A DNA stretch of 64,000 bases from Rheinheimera maricola (GCF_016918075.2 NZ_JAERPS020000004.1:186001-250000); one strand, 5' to 3'; positions 28,414-39,098 are shown, counted from the stretch's first letter. The notes: a model not told the origin generated them from the sequence alone. Made by a program: numbers and translations.

Positions 28414-28443
28414 GCATGTGGAATTTTGATGCGCTAATTTAAA

Positions 28444-28457
28444 ACTAAATGTTTAGT
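28444..28457. promoter_or_regulatory. Operator-like palindrome 2 of the MecI-type repressor
   Basis: ACTAAATGTTTAGT has two 6-bp arms around a TG centre. It lies just after the candidate -10 element and 11 bp before the repressor ATG. It shares its outer half-sites with palindrome 1. Confidence 0.65.
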
Positions 28458-28468
28458 AGGTTTTAATT

Positions 28469-28882
28469 ATGGCCAGAGAAAAATCAACAGAATTAACCGG
28501 CGCAGAGCAAAAAATTATGCAGGTTTTATGGCAGCGCGGGCCTTGTGCTGTTAAAGCTATAGTCGCAGAGCTGAACAAACAGTCTGTTGTTGCTTATACC
28601 ACCGTGCAAACGCTATGCCGTATTTTGCTTGATAAAGGCCATGTAAAGTGTGAAAAACAAGGTAAAGCTTTTGTTTATCAAGCGGTAACTGTGCAGCAAG
28701 AAGCACGTAGTCAGGCGTTAAGTACATTGTTACAGCGGTTTTTTGCCGGCTCTCCGGTTTTACTGGCACAACATTTACTACAACAGCAGGAATTACCCGA
28801 GGCTCTACAGCAAGATTTGCAAGCGCAAATTGATGCCAAGGCTGATGTCATTGCAGGCAACAAAGGTGGGCAGGAGTCCTGA
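28469..28882 (+). CDS. BlaI/MecI/CopY-family transcriptional repressor
   Basis: 137-residue winged-helix repressor: LTGAEQKIMQVLWQRGPCAV, then AYTTVQTLCRILLDKGHV (recognition helix region, about residues 37-54), and a C-terminal dimerisation helix region. In this family, cleavage by a partner M56 membrane peptidase relieves repression. The partner follows 2 bp downstream. Palindromes upstream suggest autoregulation. Confidence 0.93.
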   Translation: MAREKSTELTGAEQKIMQVLWQRGPCAVKAIVAELNKQSVVAYTTVQTLCRILLDKGHVKCEKQGKAFVYQAVTVQQEARSQALSTLLQRFFAGSPVLLAQHLLQQQELPEALQQDLQAQIDAKADVIAGNKGGQES

Positions 28883-28884
28883 GC

Positions 28885-30432
28885 ATGTTTGAGTACAGTT
28901 GGCTGTTGTCTTATTTGTTACTTCATGTGGGATTGGCTGTCATGACCATTCCCTGGCTGTATTGGCTTAGCGCAAGCCAATGGCAAAGCTCACCACAGCT
29001 GATGTTGCGGCTGTGGACATCGCTCACGGTGATTCTGTTTATACTGCCGTTGCTAATATTAATGCTTAGCGCGGATGATAAAGCTGAGTCCAGTTTGTTT
29101 AGTACCGATCTGGCAAGGTTGCAGGTGAAATCCGAATACCAGACCGAACGGCAGAACGTTACACTCGCTGCTGTCGAACCTACTACAGAAATTATTCAGC
29201 GCTGGGCGTTGACGCCGCAATTGTTGTACTTACTAACACCACCACTATGGCTGTTGTGGCTGTTGCCAATGCTGTGTTTGCGGCAGTGCTATCGTTTTTG
29301 TCAAAGTTACTGGGTTAGCCGTCAATTATGGTGTCAGGCTGAAGACTGCTCCTTAGTAGGTTATACCGCACGCTTACCCGGCGTGTATCAGCATGGTGCT
29401 ATTAGCAGCGCGATGTTGTTGGGGCTACGTCATCCGCGTATTTTACTGCCCTCCAGTTGGCTTAAAAGTTTGTCTGCAGAGCAATTACAACATGTGATTG
29501 CCCACGAGCATATGCACTGGCAGCGTGGTGATTTACTGGGGTTTTATCTGCAGCAACTGGTGGGGATCTTGTGTTGCTGGAGCCCGTTCTGGCGGCTGTT
29601 ATGCCGGCAGTTGGATCGCTATCGGGAGTTAAGCTGTGATGCTGCGGTGGTAGCAAGTTTACTTCAGCCTCACCGTTATGCTCAAACCCTACTCGATTGC
29701 AGCAGAACAATGGCCAGACCCACGACTGCAACACTGGCGATGCCATGGCAGCAACAGCCGCTGTTAGCACAGCGTGTCAGTGCCGTATTGCAAGGTGCTG
29801 GCGGCAGGGCAACTGCGCGCAATATGATTACGGTTACTGCTTTATCGGCAGTGTTGCTGCTTGCTTTTGCTTTAACGCAGCAATGGCAAGTGACCCAGCT
29901 ACCCAAGCAATACGGCCTGATTAAGTTAAGCGAGCTTAAGCAGCTGGATGAATTGCTTGGCAGTATCAAACAACATGATATTGCCACAGTGCGGCGGTTA
30001 ATAGCACAAGGCTACCCAATAAACCAAGCCATGCCTGGACAGGGCACGCCGCTGATGGTGGCTGTAAGGCAAGAAAACGCCACAGTGGTAGCCGTGCTAC
30101 TGCAAGCGGGGGCAGATGTTAATGCCAGTAGTCGAGGCGATGGTAATGCACTAATTATTGCCGTGCAGCGGCGCAACCTTAAACTGGTGCAACAGTTAGT
30201 CCAGGCCGGGGCTGATGTTAACGCTATAGTCCTGGCAGATGAAACGCCGCTAATTAACGCCAGTTATGTTGGTGATCTGCAAATGGTGCAATACCTGGTC
30301 AGTATGGGCGCTAATGTCAATCTGCAGGTTGAAGCTACGCTAATGGATGGTAGAGAGCTTAGATCCGCCCTTAGTCGCGCCGCTACTGAAGAAATGCGCA
30401 CTTATTTGCGGCATCAGGGGGCACTCCAATGA
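28885..30432 (+). CDS. BlaR1-like M56 membrane metallopeptidase with C-terminal ankyrin repeats
   Basis: 515 residues. Membrane helices lie near 7-28, 40-61 and 113-131. The M56 peptidase domain has the zinc motif HEHMH at residues 207-211 and the third ligand in ELSCD (Glu248), and a further membrane helix lies at about 313-330. Instead of the penicillin-binding sensor domain of BlaR1, the C-terminal 160 residues form about four ankyrin repeats (GTPLMVAVRQENATVVAVLL, GADVNA, ETPLINASYVGDLQMVQYLV). By membrane topology this part is expected outside the cytoplasm. It is likely the signal-responsive protease for the repressor gene upstream. Confidence 0.9.
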   Translation: MFEYSWLLSYLLLHVGLAVMTIPWLYWLSASQWQSSPQLMLRLWTSLTVILFILPLLILMLSADDKAESSLFSTDLARLQVKSEYQTERQNVTLAAVEPTTEIIQRWALTPQLLYLLTPPLWLLWLLPMLCLRQCYRFCQSYWVSRQLWCQAEDCSLVGYTARLPGVYQHGAISSAMLLGLRHPRILLPSSWLKSLSAEQLQHVIAHEHMHWQRGDLLGFYLQQLVGILCCWSPFWRLLCRQLDRYRELSCDAAVVASLLQPHRYAQTLLDCSRTMARPTTATLAMPWQQQPLLAQRVSAVLQGAGGRATARNMITVTALSAVLLLAFALTQQWQVTQLPKQYGLIKLSELKQLDELLGSIKQHDIATVRRLIAQGYPINQAMPGQGTPLMVAVRQENATVVAVLLQAGADVNASSRGDGNALIIAVQRRNLKLVQQLVQAGADVNAIVLADETPLINASYVGDLQMVQYLVSMGANVNLQVEATLMDGRELRSALSRAATEEMRTYLRHQGALQ

Positions 30433-30552
30433 AGAGCCGACGACAACCCTAATAATCTTAATAACCGTATTACGTTTAATAATTTATCAAACGGGCTACT
30501 CAAGCTTGCAGGCGGAGCTTTGCCTGATAAACATACATTTGGAGCATGACCA

Positions 30553-31794
30553 ATGAAAAAAGTACTGTTAAGTTTGTTAGGCCTGGTGTCGGTTTTAGTA
30601 CTAGGCATCATAGTGTATTGGTTTTCAGGCTGGTTGCCATTACCAACTAAAGTTCCGCAGCAGAGTGAGGTGTATCAACAAGATTTTCAGCAGGCTTCAG
30701 AGCAAGCAATGGCTGAACTTATGCTGGCACAGCAGCAACAGCAGCTACCTGCTTTAACGGCTGCGGTTGCCTGGCGCGGTAAGCTTATTTGGGTGGGCGC
30801 GGCAGGCTACGCTGACCTTGCTAGCCAAACTGCGGCTACGGTGCAAAGTCAGTTTCGTATTGGTAGCACGTCCAAAGCTGTTACTGCCACCAGTTTAGCC
30901 AGAGCAGTTGCTGCCGGTAGTGTCGATTTGGATAGTCCCATTAGTCGCTATATGCCAGATCTGCCTAATCCAGCCTGGAAAGATTTTACCTTACGCCAAC
31001 TAATGTCACATACCGCTGGTATGCCGGGGTACGGCGAAAATACAGACCGGCTAGGGGCTATAAGGACACTGTTGAAACAGCGCAATTTCTCCGATGTAGA
31101 GCAGGCATTGACGCTATTTGACGAAAGTGCATTGTTATTTAGTCCGGGTACCGGCTTCCACTACAGCTCGTTTGATGTCAATTTGGCCAGTGCAGTGTTG
31201 CAAAATGCGGTAAAGCAGCCGTTTTTGCAATATCTTTCACAGTCGGTCAGCCAGCCGTTGCAACTGGGGTCGTTGTCGGCAGACTATCCAGAGCAGTTTT
31301 TTCCTAACAGAGCCAATTTTTACCTCACCCACGATGGTTACGCCAAAGCACACTGGCCAGTTAACTTAAGTCAGAAATGGGCTAGCGGCGGCTTAATTGC
31401 CAGCTCTGCTGACTTGGCTCGATTAGGCTCTGCCTGGTTTGATCCGGATTTTATTCCTACGGCAATACAGCAAGAATTCTGGACAGCGCAAAAGCTCAGC
31501 AACGGTGATGTTAACGAGCAATTTTATGCCTTAGGTTGGCGCCATTTTTCACAGGACTACCTGTTTTGTGACAAAACAACGCCTTTGAGTCAAACCGTTA
31601 GTTTTGTTCATCATGGAGGCGTGTCTGATAGCGCGCAAAGCTGGCTGGTGCTGTATCCCGAGCTACAGCTGGTGGTTGCGATGAACACTAATACGGTGAA
31701 AGAAAAATATTGTGATTTTGCTGGTCAGGCAGCACGTATTACCCGGCCTTTTTTGCAGCAGATAGCTCCTGACTGGTTAGTTCCAAAGCTTTAG
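30553..31794 (+). CDS. Serine hydrolase of the beta-lactamase/class C PBP family
   Basis: 413 residues, N-terminal membrane anchor or signal (VLLSLLGLVSVLVLGIIVYW). The SxxK nucleophile motif is STSK (Ser105-Lys108) in FRIGSTSKAVTATSLA. The tyrosine motif region is HYSSFDVNLAS, with Tyr-Ser-Ser rather than the Tyr-Ala-Asn of true class C beta-lactamases, and HHGG near the end replaces the KTG box. This pattern is typical of PF00144 esterases and peptidases. It lies 121 bp after the M56-ankyrin gene in the same direction and may be a target of that regulatory pair. Confidence 0.88.
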   Translation: MKKVLLSLLGLVSVLVLGIIVYWFSGWLPLPTKVPQQSEVYQQDFQQASEQAMAELMLAQQQQQLPALTAAVAWRGKLIWVGAAGYADLASQTAATVQSQFRIGSTSKAVTATSLARAVAAGSVDLDSPISRYMPDLPNPAWKDFTLRQLMSHTAGMPGYGENTDRLGAIRTLLKQRNFSDVEQALTLFDESALLFSPGTGFHYSSFDVNLASAVLQNAVKQPFLQYLSQSVSQPLQLGSLSADYPEQFFPNRANFYLTHDGYAKAHWPVNLSQKWASGGLIASSADLARLGSAWFDPDFIPTAIQQEFWTAQKLSNGDVNEQFYALGWRHFSQDYLFCDKTTPLSQTVSFVHHGGVSDSAQSWLVLYPELQLVVAMNTNTVKEKYCDFAGQAARITRPFLQQIAPDWLVPKL

Positions 31795-31812
31795 TTCAGT
31801 TAATACGCTGCA

Positions 31813-31839
31813 GAAAAAAGGCGACCGTAAGGTCGCCTT
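31813..31839 (-). terminator. Intrinsic terminator of the pepA-holC-valS run
   Basis: AAGGCGACC (31819-31827) and GGTCGCCTT (31831-31839) form a 9-bp stem with a short loop. Read on the minus strand the stem is followed by a T-run, so it terminates valS transcripts. Confidence 0.85.
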
Positions 31840-31860
31840 AGTGTCGAACAGCCGCTGGGC

Positions 31861-34740
31861 TTACAGCGCAGCGATTTCGGCTTGCTGGGCCAGTAATTTC
31901 ACTATAGCAGCTTCGGCCTCAGCCAGTTTTTCGCGCTCTTTGGCTAATACCGCTTCCGGTGCTTTGGCGACAAAACCTGCGTTAGCCAGTTTACCGGCTA
32001 CCCGGGCAGCTTCTTGCTGCATTTTTTCCAGCTGTTTGGCAATTCGCGTCAATTCAGCCGCTTTGTCAATCAGGCCAGCCATTGGAATAAGTAAATCCAT
32101 GCCGCCCAGTAGTTGTGCCGCGCAGGCAGGTGCGGTGTCATTGCCAGTGAGTACGGTAATACTATCCAGCTTGGCCAGATTCAGTAGCAGCGCGTTATTT
32201 TGCTCAAGGCGGCGGCTATCTTCAGCGGCCATATTGCGCAGTAGCAGCGGCAGTAGTTTGGATGGGGCTATGTCCATCTCGCCACGGATGTTGCGAATAG
32301 CGATAATAAAACTCTTTACCCACTCAATGTCGGCAGTGGCGCTATCGTTGATAAGCGTGGCGTTCACCTCGGGATAAGCTTGCAGCATAATGCTGTCGCC
32401 TGCACTTAGATCAGTGCGGATCATCGGCGCGACACGCTGCCAAATTTCCTCAGTGATAAACGGCATTATCGGGTGCATTAAGCGCAATAACGATTCCAAT
32501 ACCGTTAGCAGCGTGTGGCGTGTTCCGCGTTGCTGCGCGTCGTCGCCTTTAAACAATACCGGTTTGGTCAGTTCCAGGTACCAGTCGCAGAACTGGTTCC
32601 AGGTAAATTCATACAGCGTATTGGCGGCCATATCAAACCGATAGCTATCCAGATACTGGCGGAACTGTGCGACGGTTTGCTGGTATTGGCTTAAGATCCA
32701 CTCGTCGGCCAGCGACAGCTTCATCTCGGCGCTACTTGCACCAGGCGTGGCTAAACCACAATCCTTGTCTGCGGTCATCATGGTGACATATCGGCTGGCA
32801 TTCCACAGCTTGTTACAGAAGTTACGATAACCGTCTAAGCGTTTCATATCCCAGCTAATATCACGGCCGGTAGAAGCCAGTGCTGCCAGCGTAAAACGCA
32901 GCGCATCGGTACCGCAGGCATCAATGCCATCCGGGAATTGTTTTTTGGTTTGGTTGCCAATTTTCTCAGCCAGTTGTGGCTGCATCATATTGCTGGTACG
33001 TTTGGCCAGTAAATCATCCAGCGTAATACCGTCAATCATATCCAGTGGATCGATAACGTTACCTTTAGACTTCGACATCTTATCGCCGTTTTCGTCGCGG
33101 ATAAGCCCGGTAACGTACACGGTCTTAAACGGCACTTGCGGTTTGCCATGTTCGTCTTTAACAAAGTGCATGGTCATCATAATCATCCGGGCGACCCAGA
33201 AGAAAATAATGTCAAAACCGGTCACTAACACGTCGGTCGGGTGGAAGGTTTTTAACTCTTCGGTATTATCTGGCCAACCTAAGGTAGAAAAGGTCCACAG
33301 CGCCGAGCTAAACCAGGTGTCTAATACATCGTTGTCCTGACGCAAGGCAAAATCTGCGGCCAAACCATGCTTGGTGCGTACTTCAGCTTCGTCGCGGCCA
33401 ACATACACTTTACCGTCGTTGTCGTACCAGGCCGGAATGCGGTGCCCCCACCACAGCTGACGTGAAATACACCAATCCTGGATGTCACGCATCCAACTGA
33501 AATACATGTTTTCATATTGCTTGGGTACAAACTGTACGTCGCCGTTTTCTACCGCTTCAATAGCGGTTTTCGCCATCGGCGCCACGCGCACATACCACTG
33601 ATCGGTTAATAACGGCTCAATCACCACGCCAGAACGGTCGCCGTAAGGCAGGGTGTTGGTTAATGCTTCCACTTTATCCAGCAAACCGGCGGCATCAAAC
33701 GCCGCGACTATGGCTTTGCGGGCAGCATAGCGGTCCAGGCCGGCGAGCTCGGCCGGAATAGCCGCGCTTATGTTCGGGTTTTCTTCGCCATTAGTAAAGA
33801 AACACTCGCCTTCAGTGCGGATAGTGGCGTCTTTGGTCAGCACGTTAATCATCGTTAGCTGATGACGTTTGCCCACTTCATAGTCGTTAAAGTCGTGCGC
33901 CGGGGTAATTTTTACACAACCTGAGCCTTTTTCTTTATCGGCGTGCTCATCGGCAATGATCGGTATACGGCGATTAACCAACGGCAGCAATATTTCTTTG
34001 CCCAGTAACGATTGGTAACGCTCGTCATCCGGGTTCACTGCCACCGCAGTATCACCCAACATGGTTTCTGGCCGGGTGGTGGCCACGACTAAATAGTTTT
34101 TGCCATCGCTGGTTAACACACCATCTGCCAGCGGATAACGTAAGTGCCAGAATTGGCCTTGTTGCTCTTTGCTTTCGACTTCTAAATCAGAAATGGCGGT
34201 GTGCAATTTCGGATCCCAGTTTACCAGACGCTTGCCGCGGTAAATCAGGTCGTCCTGATACAAACGCACAAACACTTCCTGCACCGCATTAGACAAGCCG
34301 GCATCCATGGTAAAACGTTCTTTGTCCCAGTCTACCGAATTACCTAAGCGACGCATTTGTTCGGTGATGGTGCCGCCAGACTCGGCTTTCCATTGCCAGA
34401 CTTTTTCAATAAAAGCGTCACGGCCCATGGCGTGGCGATCGGGCTTGCCTTCGGCAGCCAGTTTACGCTCAACCACCATTTGGGTGGCAATACCTGCATG
34501 GTCGGTGCCGACTTGCCACAAGGTGTTTTTGCCTTGCATACGTTGGTAGCGGGTTAGCGCATCCATAATGGTTTGCTGAAACGCATGGCCCATGTGCAGG
34601 CTGCCGGTGACATTTGGCGGCGGGATCATAATGCAATAAGCGCCGTTGCTGTTGTCGCCAGACGGTTTAAAGTAGCCTTTGCTTTCCCAGGCCTGATACA
34701 TGGCCTGTTCGATTTGACTTGGGTTAAATTTCGTTTCCAT
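31861..34740 (-). CDS. valS: Valyl-tRNA synthetase
   Basis: Class I aminoacyl-tRNA synthetase charging tRNA-Val. The HIGH-type motif is in [16 protein letters not shown] (near residue 40) and the KMSKS motif in [13 protein letters not shown] (near 555). The editing domain ([16 protein letters not shown]) and the C-terminal coiled-coil arm are present. At 959 residues it is the expected length. It is the last gene of the conserved pepA-holC-valS order. Confidence 0.97.
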   Translation of the reverse strand: METKFNPSQIEQAMYQAWESKGYFKPSGDNSNGAYCIMIPPPNVTGSLHMGHAFQQTIMDALTRYQRMQGKNTLWQVGTDHAGIATQMVVERKLAAEGKPDRHAMGRDAFIEKVWQWKAESGGTITEQMRRLGNSVDWDKERFTMDAGLSNAVQEVFVRLYQDDLIYRGKRLVNWDPKLHTAISDLEVESKEQQGQFWHLRYPLADGVLTSDGKNYLVVATTRPETMLGDTAVAVNPDDERYQSLLGKEILLPLVNRRIPIIADEHADKEKGSGCVKITPAHDFNDYEVGKRHQLTMINVLTKDATIRTEGECFFTNGEENPNISAAIPAELAGLDRYAARKAIVAAFDAAGLLDKVEALTNTLPYGDRSGVVIEPLLTDQWYVRVAPMAKTAIEAVENGDVQFVPKQYENMYFSWMRDIQDWCISRQLWWGHRIPAWYDNDGKVYVGRDEAEVRTKHGLAADFALRQDNDVLDTWFSSALWTFSTLGWPDNTEELKTFHPTDVLVTGFDIIFFWVARMIMMTMHFVKDEHGKPQVPFKTVYVTGLIRDENGDKMSKSKGNVIDPLDMIDGITLDDLLAKRTSNMMQPQLAEKIGNQTKKQFPDGIDACGTDALRFTLAALASTGRDISWDMKRLDGYRNFCNKLWNASRYVTMMTADKDCGLATPGASSAEMKLSLADEWILSQYQQTVAQFRQYLDSYRFDMAANTLYEFTWNQFCDWYLELTKPVLFKGDDAQQRGTRHTLLTVLESLLRLMHPIMPFITEEIWQRVAPMIRTDLSAGDSIMLQAYPEVNATLINDSATADIEWVKSFIIAIRNIRGEMDIAPSKLLPLLLRNMAAEDSRRLEQNNALLLNLAKLDSITVLTGNDTAPACAAQLLGGMDLLIPMAGLIDKAAELTRIAKQLEKMQQEAARVAGKLANAGFVAKAPEAVLAKEREKLAEAEAAIVKLLAQQAEIAAL

Positions 34741-34755
34741 TTTTATACCTGTTGC

Positions 34756-35211
34756 TCAGTGCGCGTTAACGGTTTGCGGGTTAACGCCCAGCTGACGATA
34801 TTGCTTAAAACGCTCCCGTGCTTGCGCTTTTAATTGCTCGGCGGCGGGAACAAATTCGATGATTTGGCTAAAGCGGTTGGCGAAGGCCGGGATCTCAGCG
34901 GCTAGATTGATCAGCACTTGTCGGTTTTGCCGTGGTGCCTGCCAGCTTATTTCTACCGGCGCGCCATATTTAGGGCCTTCACCGCTTAAGTTATGTGGCA
35001 CAAAGCGTTCTGCATCAAACTGCCACAGCAGTTCGTCAAAAGCCTCGGCCTGTTGTTGGTCGGCAGTATAAACGAAAACCCGCTGCTTAGCGCGATACAA
35101 GTCGGCGCAAAGCTGGCACGCTAAAGCAAAATGAGCTGGCGTGCTGCTCAGCTCATTTGCGGCCGTGTCATTCGGCGGCGTATCACTTAACAGATAAAAG
35201 CTAACCTGCAT
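34756..35211 (-). CDS. holC: DNA polymerase III chi subunit
   Basis: The chi subunit joins the clamp loader to SSB. The 151 residues show the family opening [50 protein letters not shown] and an APRQNRQVLINLA block. The ATG shares one base with the pepA stop (TGATG), and valS follows 15 bp later. Synteny pepA-holC-valS supports the call. Confidence 0.94.
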   Translation of the reverse strand: MQVSFYLLSDTPPNDTAANELSSTPAHFALACQLCADLYRAKQRVFVYTADQQQAEAFDELLWQFDAERFVPHNLSGEGPKYGAPVEISWQAPRQNRQVLINLAAEIPAFANRFSQIIEFVPAAEQLKAQARERFKQYRQLGVNPQTVNAH

Positions 35212-36719
35212 CAGTTATCCTGTTGTTGGCCAACCCGGTTAATTAAAAACTGGGTTAACAAGGATACCGGCCGGCCGGTGCTGCCTTTGTCTTTGCCGCC
35301 ACTGCGCCAGGCGGTGCCGGCGATGTCCAGGTGCGCCCAGTTATATTTGCGGGTAAAGCGTGACAAAAAGCAGGCGGCGGTAATAGTGCCGGCGGCACGG
35401 CCACCTAAATTACTGAAATCGGCAAACGGGCTTTCCAGCTGATCCTGATAATCATCCCATAGCGGCAGGCGCCAGGCGCGGTCACCACTTTGCTCTGACG
35501 CGTTCAGAATTTCATGTGCCAGCGGGTTATGATTACTTAATAAGCCTGTTGCATGTTTACCTAGTGCAATAACACAGGCACCGGTCAGCGTAGCGACATC
35601 GATTACCAGCTCAGGGTCAAAGCGCTCAACATAGGTTAACGCATCACACAGTACTAAGCGGCCTTCGGCATCGGTGTTTAATACTTCCACCGTTTGGCCC
35701 GACATGGTGGTTAAAATATCACCCGGCCGATACGCGTTAGCATCTGGCATGTTTTCAGCAGCGGCCAGTACGGCAACAATATTAACCGGTAAGCCAAGTT
35801 GCACTACGGCATGCATGGTACCCAGCACGGAGGCGGCGCCACACATGTCGTATTTCATCTCGTCCATGCCATCGCCCGGCTTTAAGCTGATACCACCAGA
35901 GTCGAAGGTTAAACCTTTACCTACCAGCACCACCGGTGCGCTGTCGTTTCCGGCACCGTTATATTTAATAACCGCCATGCGCGGGCCATTAACCGAGCCA
36001 CGGCCTACCGCCAGGTAAGAATTCATGCCGTGTGCGGCCAGCTCTTCCGGGCCTAGTACATCAACACTGATTTTGGCTGAGCTTTCTGCCAACAACATAG
36101 CTTGGTCAGCTAAATACTGTGGTGTGCAGATATTCGGTGGCATATTGCCGACGTCTTTACATTGTTTAATACCGGCGGCAATAGCTAAGCCTTGCTCTAC
36201 AGCTTTTTCGCCGATAGTTAAGTCGCGCCGGGTCGGCACGTTAAACACAATTTTGCGCAGCGGACGGCGGGTTTCGTCTTTCTTGCTTTTTAAGCGATCA
36301 AATACGTACAGGCAGTCTTGCGTGGTTTCCACCGCATGACGCACTTTCCAATAGGTATCGCGGCCTTTTACGTGTAATTCAGACAAAAAGCACACCGCTT
36401 CCATGGAACCGGTTTCATTTAAGGTGCTGATGGTTTTGGCAATAATTTGTCGATACTGGCGCTCGTCCAGCTCACGCTCTTTGCCGCAGCCTACCAATAA
36501 TACACGTTCGCTCAGTACGTTAGGAACGTGATGTAACAGCAGCATTTGGCCAGGTTTACCTTCCAAATCGCCACGGCGCAGCAGGTTACTGATATAGCCT
36601 TCGCTGATTTTATCCAGTTGTTCTGCCACGGCGGAAAGACGACGTGGTTCGTACACGCCTACCACAATGCACGCACTGCGTTGTTTTTCCGGACTTCCGC
36701 TTTTTACGCTGAACTCCAT
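35211..36719 (-). CDS. pepA: Leucyl aminopeptidase (M17)
   Basis: Cytosolic two-metal M17 aminopeptidase that also acts as a DNA-binding accessory protein in some gammaproteobacteria. The metal and active-site residues are seen in [31 protein letters not shown] and the signature [14 protein letters not shown]. The length (502 residues) is typical. It faces lptF across a 184-bp divergent intergenic region, as in E. coli. Confidence 0.97.
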   Translation of the reverse strand: MEFSVKSGSPEKQRSACIVVGVYEPRRLSAVAEQLDKISEGYISNLLRRGDLEGKPGQMLLLHHVPNVLSERVLLVGCGKERELDERQYRQIIAKTISTLNETGSMEAVCFLSELHVKGRDTYWKVRHAVETTQDCLYVFDRLKSKKDETRRPLRKIVFNVPTRRDLTIGEKAVEQGLAIAAGIKQCKDVGNMPPNICTPQYLADQAMLLAESSAKISVDVLGPEELAAHGMNSYLAVGRGSVNGPRMAVIKYNGAGNDSAPVVLVGKGLTFDSGGISLKPGDGMDEMKYDMCGAASVLGTMHAVVQLGLPVNIVAVLAAAENMPDANAYRPGDILTTMSGQTVEVLNTDAEGRLVLCDALTYVERFDPELVIDVATLTGACVIALGKHATGLLSNHNPLAHEILNASEQSGDRAWRLPLWDDYQDQLESPFADFSNLGGRAAGTITAACFLSRFTRKYNWAHLDIAGTAWRSGGKDKGSTGRPVSLLTQFLINRVGQQQDN

Positions 36720-36903
36720 ACTAACTCCTGATTCTAAGAGACTGTGCTACTATAACTGCGCACATTATTGGCTAAATTCTACCGCGAATTTATAAAAAAG
36801 CTCGGTTTTCTCTGCCGTTTGGCTGATAATAATTGCTATAAATGTCAAGTTTACTGAAAAATCGCCAGGGTTCCAGTAAAAAGGCAAGTTTTTAGGGGGC
36901 GTT

Positions 36904-38007
36904 TTGATTATTTTTCGTTACCTGTTAGCCGAGGTTTTTAAGTCTCAGCTGGCGGTATTTATCATTTTGATGACCATCATTATTAGCCAGCGCTTTGTTA
37001 AAATTCTGGCCGATGCCTCTGAAGGCGAACTGCCGGGACAGTTGGTGATCAGTATAGTGGCATTAAAACTGCCTCAGCTGGCGGTGATTATTCTGCCGTT
37101 AAGTGCTTTTGTTGGCATTTTAGTCGCTTATGGTCGCATTTACGCCGACAGTGAAATGACGGTACTGCATGCAACCGGCGTTAGCGAATGGTATGTCACG
37201 CGCTTAACGCTACTGCTATCGTTGGTTATGGCGATACTGGCAGCCGGTGTTACCTTGCATTTAAGCCCGTGGGCGACTGAACTGGAACAACAATTGCTGG
37301 AAAAGGCCGACGCCAATGCCGGTTTGTTGTCGGTGGTGCCGGGCCGGTTTCAGCATACATCAAATGAAAATGCAGTCATTTTTGTACAAGGTATTAGTCG
37401 TGAAAACGGCGATCTAACCCGGGTATTTGTGGCGCAAAACAATACTCAGCAAGGTCAGTTAGGCCACTCGGTCGTGTATGCTCAGTCGGGGCGAGTGTCT
37501 GAAGAGGCTAGTGGTGCGCAATTACTGCAGTTAGAACAAGGCCGGCGTTATGCTGGCGACGTTAGGTCACCGGCCTATGAGATCACCGAGTTTGGCCGCT
37601 ATCAAATACAGATCCGTGAGCAAGAAGTCGAGCAACGCCGGCGTAAACTCGGCAGCATGCCAACGTCTGAGTTAAGAACATTGGAAACTAACGAGGCTAT
37701 AGCGGAATGGCATTGGCGTATCGCTATTCCGCTGTCTATCCCCATCCTTACGTTAATTGCGGTTCCGCTAAGCCGGGTCAATCCGCGCCAGGGCAAATTT
37801 GGCCGCTTGCTGCCGGCATTGTTGCTATATCTTGGTTACTACTCATTATTAATTATTGCCCGCTCGGCACTGGAGGACGGCAAAATTCCGTTGCAGTTTG
37901 GCATGTGGTGGTTGCATGGCCTGGCTTTATTACTCGGCGGCGTGTTAATTATGCGTAGCAGACGTAGTGCACAACGCTTGCAGGCTTGGCTAGCGGGGCG
38001 TGGTTAA
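36904..38007 (+). CDS. lptF: LPS export ABC transporter permease LptF
   Basis: Inner-membrane subunit of the LptB2FGC lipopolysaccharide extractor. The start is TTG at 36904 with AGGGGG about 5 nt upstream, giving MIIFRYLLAEVFKSQLAVF, the expected N-terminus. There are two N-terminal and four C-terminal helix groups around a periplasmic beta-jellyroll. The block PLSRVNPRQGKFGRLLPALLL is a family hallmark. lptG follows directly. Confidence 0.95.
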   Translation: MIIFRYLLAEVFKSQLAVFIILMTIIISQRFVKILADASEGELPGQLVISIVALKLPQLAVIILPLSAFVGILVAYGRIYADSEMTVLHATGVSEWYVTRLTLLLSLVMAILAAGVTLHLSPWATELEQQLLEKADANAGLLSVVPGRFQHTSNENAVIFVQGISRENGDLTRVFVAQNNTQQGQLGHSVVYAQSGRVSEEASGAQLLQLEQGRRYAGDVRSPAYEITEFGRYQIQIREQEVEQRRRKLGSMPTSELRTLETNEAIAEWHWRIAIPLSIPILTLIAVPLSRVNPRQGKFGRLLPALLLYLGYYSLLIIARSALEDGKIPLQFGMWWLHGLALLLGGVLIMRSRRSAQRLQAWLAGRG

Positions 38008-38008
38008 T

Positions 38009-39076
38009 ATGCTGAAAATTATCGATATTTACATTGGCCGCACCATTTTAAGCACATCGCTACTCACACTTAGTGTTTTGCTGGCGATATCAGCGCTGTT
38101 TAAGTTTATTGACCAAATGCGTTCAATCGGCCGTGGTTACTATGACATGGTGCATGCTGCTTTATTTACGCTGTACAGCGTGCCGGGTGACCTGGTGACG
38201 TTTTTTCCTATGGCGGCGCTAATTGGCGGCCTGATTGGTTTAGGTATGTTGGCCAGCAACAGTGAGCTAGTGGTGATGCAAGCGGCGGGTATGTCGCGTG
38301 TTAATATTATTAGCTCAGTGATGAAAACCTCATTGGTGATGGTACTGATAGTGATGGCTGTGGCTGAATGGGGCGCGCCGGTAAGTGATCGTGCAGCCCG
38401 CGAGCTGCGCACTAAGGCAATTTCAGATGGTAGCTTGTTTGCTGCACAGCAGGGGGTATGGGCCAAAGATGGCGATCAGTTTGTCAATATAGGCAAGGTG
38501 GACGACTTCGGTGGTTTGGCACAAGTTATTATCTACCGTTTTGATGCCGAGCTTAGGCTGGAATCTATTATTAGCGCCGACACTGCTATTTACCGTAACG
38601 ACGCCTGGCTATTGCAACAAGTTACCGAGCAACGTTTCAGTGCTGAGCGTATTAGCAAACAACAACAGCCTGAGCTGCGCTGGCGTTCGTCGTTAACACC
38701 CGACAAATTAGGTGTGGTAACGATAAAACCAGAAATGCTGTCGTTGTCTGGTTTATATGAGTATGTTGATTACTTGCAGCAGAATGCACAGGAGTCGAGC
38801 CGATACGAGTTAGCCTACTGGCGCAAGGCGTTGCAGCCGCTGACTATTATCGCCATGTTGCTAATGGCACTGTCATTTATCTTTGGCCCGTTGCGCAGTG
38901 TTACTATGGCAGCGCGGGTGTTAATGGGCATTTTAACCGGCTTCGCCTTTTATATGAGCAACGAAGTATTTGGCCCGGTCGCATTGGTGTATCAGTTACC
39001 GCCTTTAGCGGGCGCAGCCTTGCCCAGTGTGTTGTTTATTGGCTTGTCGCTGTATTTTATGCGGAAAAAAGTCTGA
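38009..39076 (+). CDS. lptG: LPS export ABC transporter permease LptG
   Basis: Second permease of the LPS transporter. I chose the ATG at 38009 (MLKIIDIYIGRTILSTSLL), one base after the lptF stop; a GTG at 38000 would overlap lptF. Family segments are FFPMAALIGGLIGLGMLASN, ELVVMQAAGMSR, the jellyroll region LTPDKLGVVTIKPEMLSLSG, and the C-terminal LMALSFIFGPLRSVTMAARV. 355 residues. Confidence 0.95.
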   Translation: MLKIIDIYIGRTILSTSLLTLSVLLAISALFKFIDQMRSIGRGYYDMVHAALFTLYSVPGDLVTFFPMAALIGGLIGLGMLASNSELVVMQAAGMSRVNIISSVMKTSLVMVLIVMAVAEWGAPVSDRAARELRTKAISDGSLFAAQQGVWAKDGDQFVNIGKVDDFGGLAQVIIYRFDAELRLESIISADTAIYRNDAWLLQQVTEQRFSAERISKQQQPELRWRSSLTPDKLGVVTIKPEMLSLSGLYEYVDYLQQNAQESSRYELAYWRKALQPLTIIAMLLMALSFIFGPLRSVTMAARVLMGILTGFAFYMSNEVFGPVALVYQLPPLAGAALPSVLFIGLSLYFMRKKV

Positions 39077-39098
39077 TAAGGCCGTGCAATATGGCGGC

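Larger units (their letters stand above)
28104..28468. promoter_or_regulatory. Divergent control region between NhaC-type gene and MecI-type repressor gene
   Basis: 365 bp without a gene. The right part holds a candidate promoter for the repressor operon, TTGCAT (28412-28417), 17 bp, TAATTT (28435-28440), with a palindrome at each end (separate entries). The left part, AT-rich near 28310-28330, should contain the promoter of the antiporter gene. I see no reading frame or RNA gene in it. Confidence 0.6.

Noticed and set aside
30553-31794. Calling the serine hydrolase a beta-lactamase resistance gene
   Set aside because: It has SxxK but lacks the class C Tyr-Ala-Asn and KTG boxes; PF00144 esterase or peptidase is the safer call.
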